Of a DNA stretch of 8,111 bases, positions 5,364 through 8,111 are shown piece after piece. Location of the stretch: the NCBI GenBank assembly GCA_021770615.1, contig JAETQR010000083.1:1-8111 (forward strand). The letters are read 5' to 3'. A program made the position numbers and the translations under genes. This stretch comes from Lachnospiraceae bacterium. Lineage in GTDB: Bacteria; Bacillota_A; Clostridia; Lachnospirales; Lachnospiraceae. Below the pieces are notes generated by a model. It was given only the letters and a program-made list of their open reading frames with translations. It ran no database searches and had not been told where the DNA came from. Each line of letters opens with the position of its first letter. Positions within the stretch are counted from its first letter, which is position 1.

Positions 5364-5616
5364 CGCTTGCAGCTTTATGAGACCAGTAAGATTTGTACAG
5401 CAGCGGGTATATTTCCCGATTCAGACCCGCTCCCGCTTAAAATAAACATGTAGCGGTACAAAGGCTGCAAGGTGCAAAAGTTGCACCTTGTACGCAGCCT
5501 AAGGACCGACACGTTTATACGGTCTTTATCAGGAAATATACCCGCTGCTGTACAAATTTTTATCAGCTTTTTATAAAGCTGCAAGCGCTAAAAAATCAAT
5601 TTCTATGTCAGGCTAA
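5332..5616. repeat. Very long imperfect palindrome (MITE-like fold-back element)
   Basis: Two arms pair across about 285 bases. Outer: TTAGCC (5332-5337) with GGCTAA (5611-5616), TGACA (5342-5346) with TGTCA (5606-5610). Then 5349-5378 pairs with 5573-5603 with one extra base, through AGCGCTTGCAGC. After a mismatched loop, 5391-5416 pairs perfectly with 5532-5557 (26 bp). The centre is a separate stem: AGGCTG (5462-5467) with CAGCCT (5495-5500), and CAAGGTGCAA (5468-5477) with TTGCACCTTG (5481-5490) around a 3-base loop. It contains no gene. Neither end has a T-run placed as in an intrinsic terminator. It could be a miniature inverted-repeat transposable element, a structured RNA, or a double terminator. 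No target-site duplication was recognised. Most of the 341 bases between the two flanking genes is this element. Confidence 0.85.
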
Positions 5617-5624
5617 GGAAATTC

Positions 5625-5653
5625 TTGAATAAGGGCGGCGATTATGGTATTAT
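5625..5653 (+). promoter_or_regulatory. Extended -10 promoter of the nfnAB operon
   Basis: TTGAAT (5625-5630), a 17-base spacer, then TATTAT (5648-5653) preceded by TGG (5645-5647), which is an extended -10 (TGn) element. Transcription would begin near 5660, about 45 bases before the nfnA start. It lies 9 bases beyond the right end of the long palindrome, so the operon keeps its own promoter whatever the palindrome does. Confidence 0.75.
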
Positions 5654-5704
5654 AAGAAATGTATGTGACGAATTTTATCAAAAAAACAGGCAGGAGGCAT
5701 TTTT

Positions 5705-6547
5705 ATGTTTAAGATTGTAGAGAAAACGTCCCTGAACCCTACTGTTACAAAGATGGTAGTGGAAGCGCCTATGATTGCGAAAAAGGCGGAGCCGGGACAG
5801 TTTATTATCTTTCGCGCAAAAGAGGACAGCGAAAGAATCCCTTTGACGATTTCAGATTATGACAGGGAAGCCGGAACGGTTACGATCATTTATCAGATCG
5901 TTGGCGGTTCGACAATGGAACTGGACACACTGAAAGCAGGGGAATACATTCATGATTTTGTGGGGCCGTTAGGAGTCCCGACACACACAGAGGGATTAAA
6001 AAAGGTGGCTGTAGTAGGCGGCGGTGTGGGATGTGCGATCGCATATCCGGTGGCCAAAAAGCTTCATGATATGGGAGCGGAAGTTCATGCCATCGTAGGT
6101 TTCAGAAGTCAGGATCTTGTGATCCTCGAAGAAGAGTTTAAGAATGCAAGCGATAAACTGGTCATGATGACAGATGACGGAAGTTACGGGGAAAAGGGAC
6201 TTGTTACAGATGCACTTGAGAGATTGATCAATGAGGGAAATGAATATGATGAAGTCATTGCGATCGGGCCGCTCATCATGATGAAATTCGTCTGTCTTAC
6301 AACGAAGAAATATAATATTAAGACAATGGTCAGTATGAATCCGATCATGATCGATGGAACGGGAATGTGTGGCGGCTGTCGTCTTACTGTAGGCGGGGAG
6401 ACGAAGTTTGCCTGTGTGGATGGACCGGATTTTGATGGCCATCTTGTGGATTTTGATGAGGCGATGCACCGGGGGACGATGTATAAAGAGTTTGAGACTC
6501 ATGCAAGGGAAGCAGCCTGCAATTTATTGAAAAAGGAGGCGCAGTAA
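5705..6547 (+). CDS. nfnA: NADH-dependent reduced ferredoxin:NADP+ oxidoreductase, small (FAD/[2Fe-2S]) subunit NfnA
   Basis: Small subunit of the Nfn electron-bifurcating transhydrogenase; also annotated SudB or dihydroorotate dehydrogenase electron-transfer-like subunit. It binds NAD(H), FAD and a [2Fe-2S] cluster. 280 residues: an N-terminal FAD-binding beta-barrel with RIPLTISDY (44-52), an NAD-binding Rossmann segment VAVVGGGVGCA (101-111), an IGPL motif (187-190), and a C-terminal cluster loop DGTGMCGGC (Cys222, Cys225) plus Cys237 (FACVDGPDF). In characterised Nfn one ligand is an aspartate rather than a fourth cysteine; Asp217 is the likely one here. AGGAGG (5692-5697) is 7 bases before the ATG. 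It is one base apart from nfnB, so the two are translationally linked. A pyrK-like role is unlikely because nfnB follows and no pyrD is present. Confidence 0.93.
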   Translation: MFKIVEKTSLNPTVTKMVVEAPMIAKKAEPGQFIIFRAKEDSERIPLTISDYDREAGTVTIIYQIVGGSTMELDTLKAGEYIHDFVGPLGVPTHTEGLKKVAVVGGGVGCAIAYPVAKKLHDMGAEVHAIVGFRSQDLVILEEEFKNASDKLVMMTDDGSYGEKGLVTDALERLINEGNEYDEVIAIGPLIMMKFVCLTTKKYNIKTMVSMNPIMIDGTGMCGGCRLTVGGETKFACVDGPDFDGHLVDFDEAMHRGTMYKEFETHAREAACNLLKKEAQ

Positions 6548-6548
6548 A

Positions 6549-7943
6549 ATGGCGGAACGTAATATGGATATGAATAAATGTCCGATGCCTGTACAGGATC
6601 CGGATGTCAGAAACGGAAATTTTGACGAGGTAGCCCTTGGTTACACATATGACATGGCAGTGGGTGAGGCGAGAAGATGTCTGAACTGCCCGAAAAAACC
6701 CTGCGTGAGCGAGTGCCCGGTACAGATTGATATACCTGCATTTATTGAGCGGGTAGCCAATGAAGATATGGAAGGAGCTTTTGAGATACTTTCAAAATCA
6801 ACATCCCTTCCGGCCGTTTGTGGACGTGTGTGTCCGCAGGAGAGCCAGTGTGAAGGCAAATGTGTAAGAGGGATCAAAGGTGAACCCGTGGGGATCGGAC
6901 GTCTTGAGAGGTTTGTGGCAGATTATCACAGAGAGCACTGTGATGAGAAACCGGTGATGCCGGAGCAGAATGGACATAAAGTGGCAGTGATCGGCGCTGG
7001 TCCAAGTGGGCTTACCGTAGCTGGTGACCTTGCCAAAATGGGATATAAGGTTACGATCTATGAGGCACTGCACCTCGCCGGAGGAGTTCTGGTATACGGG
7101 ATTCCGGAGTTCCGTCTTCCGAAAGCGATCGTACAGAAGGAGATCGACAATCTGAAGGCGATCGGTGTCGATGTGGAGACGAATATGGTCATCGGAAAGG
7201 TTCTTACGATCGATGAACTTTTCGAGATGGGAAATGAGGCAGTTTTTGTGGGATCCGGTGCGGGACTTCCAAGATTTATGAATATACCGGGAGAGAGCCT
7301 GAAGGGCGTTTATTCAGCCAATGAGTTCCTGACCCGTATTAATTTGATGAAGGCATACAGGGATGACAGCAAGACTCCGATCCAGCACGCAAAAAAGGTT
7401 GCTGTGGTAGGTGGCGGAAATGTGGCGATGGACGCTGCGAGGAGTGCGAAACGTCTTGGCGCCGAAGAGGTATATATTGTATACCGGCGTGGTATGGAAG
7501 AGCTTCCTGCCAGAAAAGAAGAGGTGGAGCACGCAGAAGAAGAAGGAATTATCTTCAAGACGCTTCATAATCCGGTAGAGATACTCGGTGATGAGGACGG
7601 TATGGTGTGCGGAATGAAATGTGTACAGATGGAACTGGGCGAGCCGGATGAGAGTGGCCGCCGCCGTCCGATCGTAAAAGAAGGAAGTGAATTTACACTT
7701 GATGTAGATTCCGTTATCATGTCGATCGGTACAAGCCCGAACCCGCTGATCCGTTCTACAACCCCCGGGTTGGATGCGAACAATCACGGCTGTCTGATCA
7801 CAAAGGACGAAAAGGGTGAGACGACACGTGAAGGTGTTTATGCCGGCGGTGATGCCGTGACAGGAGCGGCTACGGTTATTCTTGCAATGGGGGCAGGAAA
7901 ATCGGCAGCGAAGGCGATCGACGAGTATATTCAGGGGAAATAA
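6549..7943 (+). CDS. nfnB: NADH-dependent reduced ferredoxin:NADP+ oxidoreductase, large (bifurcating FAD) subunit NfnB
   Basis: Large subunit of Nfn, often mislabelled as NADPH-dependent glutamate synthase small chain. The complex couples NADPH, NADH and ferredoxin: 2 NADP+ + NADH + 2 reduced ferredoxin + H+ give 2 NADPH + NAD+ + 2 oxidised ferredoxin, and it is reversible; cytoplasmic. 464 residues: N-terminal Fe-S domain with Cys44, 47, 52, 56 and Cys91, 95, 101, 105 for two [4Fe-4S] clusters; FAD-binding GAGPSG (149-154); second nucleotide-binding GGGNVAMD (288-295), followed by YRRGMEELPARKEE for NADPH; C-terminal GVYAGGDAVTGAATVILAMGAG, the FAD-capping motif. The ribosome binding site GGAGG (6535-6539) lies in the end of nfnA. 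The large GltB subunit is absent here, which argues against glutamate synthase. Confidence 0.93.
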   Translation: MAERNMDMNKCPMPVQDPDVRNGNFDEVALGYTYDMAVGEARRCLNCPKKPCVSECPVQIDIPAFIERVANEDMEGAFEILSKSTSLPAVCGRVCPQESQCEGKCVRGIKGEPVGIGRLERFVADYHREHCDEKPVMPEQNGHKVAVIGAGPSGLTVAGDLAKMGYKVTIYEALHLAGGVLVYGIPEFRLPKAIVQKEIDNLKAIGVDVETNMVIGKVLTIDELFEMGNEAVFVGSGAGLPRFMNIPGESLKGVYSANEFLTRINLMKAYRDDSKTPIQHAKKVAVVGGGNVAMDAARSAKRLGAEEVYIVYRRGMEELPARKEEVEHAEEEGIIFKTLHNPVEILGDEDGMVCGMKCVQMELGEPDESGRRRPIVKEGSEFTLDVDSVIMSIGTSPNPLIRSTTPGLDANNHGCLITKDEKGETTREGVYAGGDAVTGAATVILAMGAGKSAAKAIDEYIQGK

Positions 7944-7960
7944 ATGATCAGATTATAAGG

Positions 7961-7994
7961 AAGGAACCGGTTTAAAAAGACCGGTTCTTTTTTT
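7961..7994 (+). terminator. Intrinsic terminator of nfnAB
   Basis: GAACCGGT (7964-7971) pairs perfectly with ACCGGTTC (7980-7987), extended by a G-T and two A-T pairs outside, with an 8-base A-rich loop and seven T's (7988-7994). This is a strong rho-independent terminator, 18 bases after the nfnB stop. Confidence 0.93.
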
Positions 7995-7996
7995 GA

Positions 7997-8111
7997 GTAT
8001 GACGGGCATGCCTGTGTTCTGTGGTGAAAGTCCACTTAGGCGTAGCTACCGACGAACTTTATAGCGACTCTCAAGGTTTGCATCGTGAGGTGCAGGCGAG
8101 AAGAAGAGATA
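7997..8111 (+). mobile_element. Group II intron, 5' part (domain I), cut by the window edge
   Basis: The sequence from GTATGACGGGCATG (7997) looks like the start of a clostridial group II intron; the usual GTGYG start would be GTATG here. Supporting features are GTGG-TGAAAGT-CCAC (8021-8035), a characteristic early hairpin, and GCATC-GTGA-GGTGC (about 8080-8093), a stem capped by a GNRA tetraloop that matches the usual ATCGTGAGGTG motif of domain I. It has the same orientation as the intron fragment at the left edge. The insertion point would be two bases after the T-run of the nfnAB terminator. The reverse transcriptase gene and the 3' end lie outside the window, so completeness cannot be judged. 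The exact 5' base is inferred. Confidence 0.72.

Noticed and set aside
5332..5616. Ordinary intrinsic terminator for the C_GCAxxG gene
   Set aside because: The arms are far too long, the stop codon is inside the stem, and no T-run follows the right arm on the plus strand. It could still reduce read-through, but that does not explain its size.
7314..7787. 157-codon open frame antisense to nfnB
   Set aside because: It is opposite strongly conserved nfnB motifs and has no start signals; a shadow frame. The same applies to the frame at 5996-6502 opposite nfnA.
6549..7943. Glutamate synthase small subunit
   Set aside because: The protein is homologous, but the adjoining FAD/[2Fe-2S] subunit gene and absence of a large GltB subunit point to NfnAB.
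1..8111. CRISPR array, tRNA, rRNA, or prophage attachment site
   Set aside because: No regularly spaced repeats, cloverleaf or conserved rRNA segment, and no integrase gene were seen.

Overview
The window looks like ordinary chromosome from a Gram-positive anaerobe of the Clostridia, most likely a Lachnospiraceae-type gut bacterium. This rests on the strong GGAGG-type ribosome binding sites, TTGACA/TATAAT-like promoters, AT-rich coding style, and the gene content (an Nfn electron-bifurcating transhydrogenase, a C_GCAxxG_C_C-type multi-cysteine protein, an ApbC/Mrp protein with a cysteine-rich N-terminus, a CapA-like exported protein). The assignment is an inference from style and content; no rRNA or other phylogenetic marker is present.

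Layout, left to right. Positions 1-114 are the 3' end of a group II intron (end of a probable intron-encoded protein, domain V, and a domain VI with a clean bulged branch-point A). A good promoter follows and drives a secreted CapA-family protein (205-1248). A LytTR-type response regulator follows after 48 bases (1297-2040). After a 212-base gap with its own promoter comes a protein with a C39-peptidase/BtrH-like N-terminal half that appears to lack the catalytic cysteine (2253-3179). Facing it on the minus strand are thiamine diphosphokinase (3225-3860) and, upstream of that, an Mrp/ApbC Fe-S carrier (3909-4733), probably one transcript. Diverging from the Mrp gene is a C_GCAxxG_C_C family gene (4869-5363). 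The 135-base divergent region holds a perfect 6-bp inverted repeat within an overlong promoter spacer, a geometry reminiscent of MerR-family promoters.

From 5332 to 5616 there is a very long imperfect palindrome, including 26 consecutive perfect base pairs. It contains the stop codon and the last codons of the C_GCAxxG gene and is the most striking structure not explained by genes; it looks like a MITE or other fold-back element. A clear extended -10 promoter then drives nfnA-nfnB (5705-7943), the two subunits of NADH-dependent reduced ferredoxin:NADP+ oxidoreductase, which balances NADH, NADPH and ferredoxin pools. The operon ends in a strong intrinsic terminator. Two bases after its T-run a second group II intron appears to start (about 7997, plus strand) and runs off the window.

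The region is thus a block of housekeeping and redox genes bracketed by two group II introns in the same orientation. The nearest things to unexplained biology are the long palindrome, the CCTGAC-N6-GTCAGG operator candidate shared by two cysteine/Fe-S genes, and the orphan LytTR regulator next to a probable C39-fold pseudoenzyme. I do not see convincing evidence of a complete new defence or biosynthetic system.
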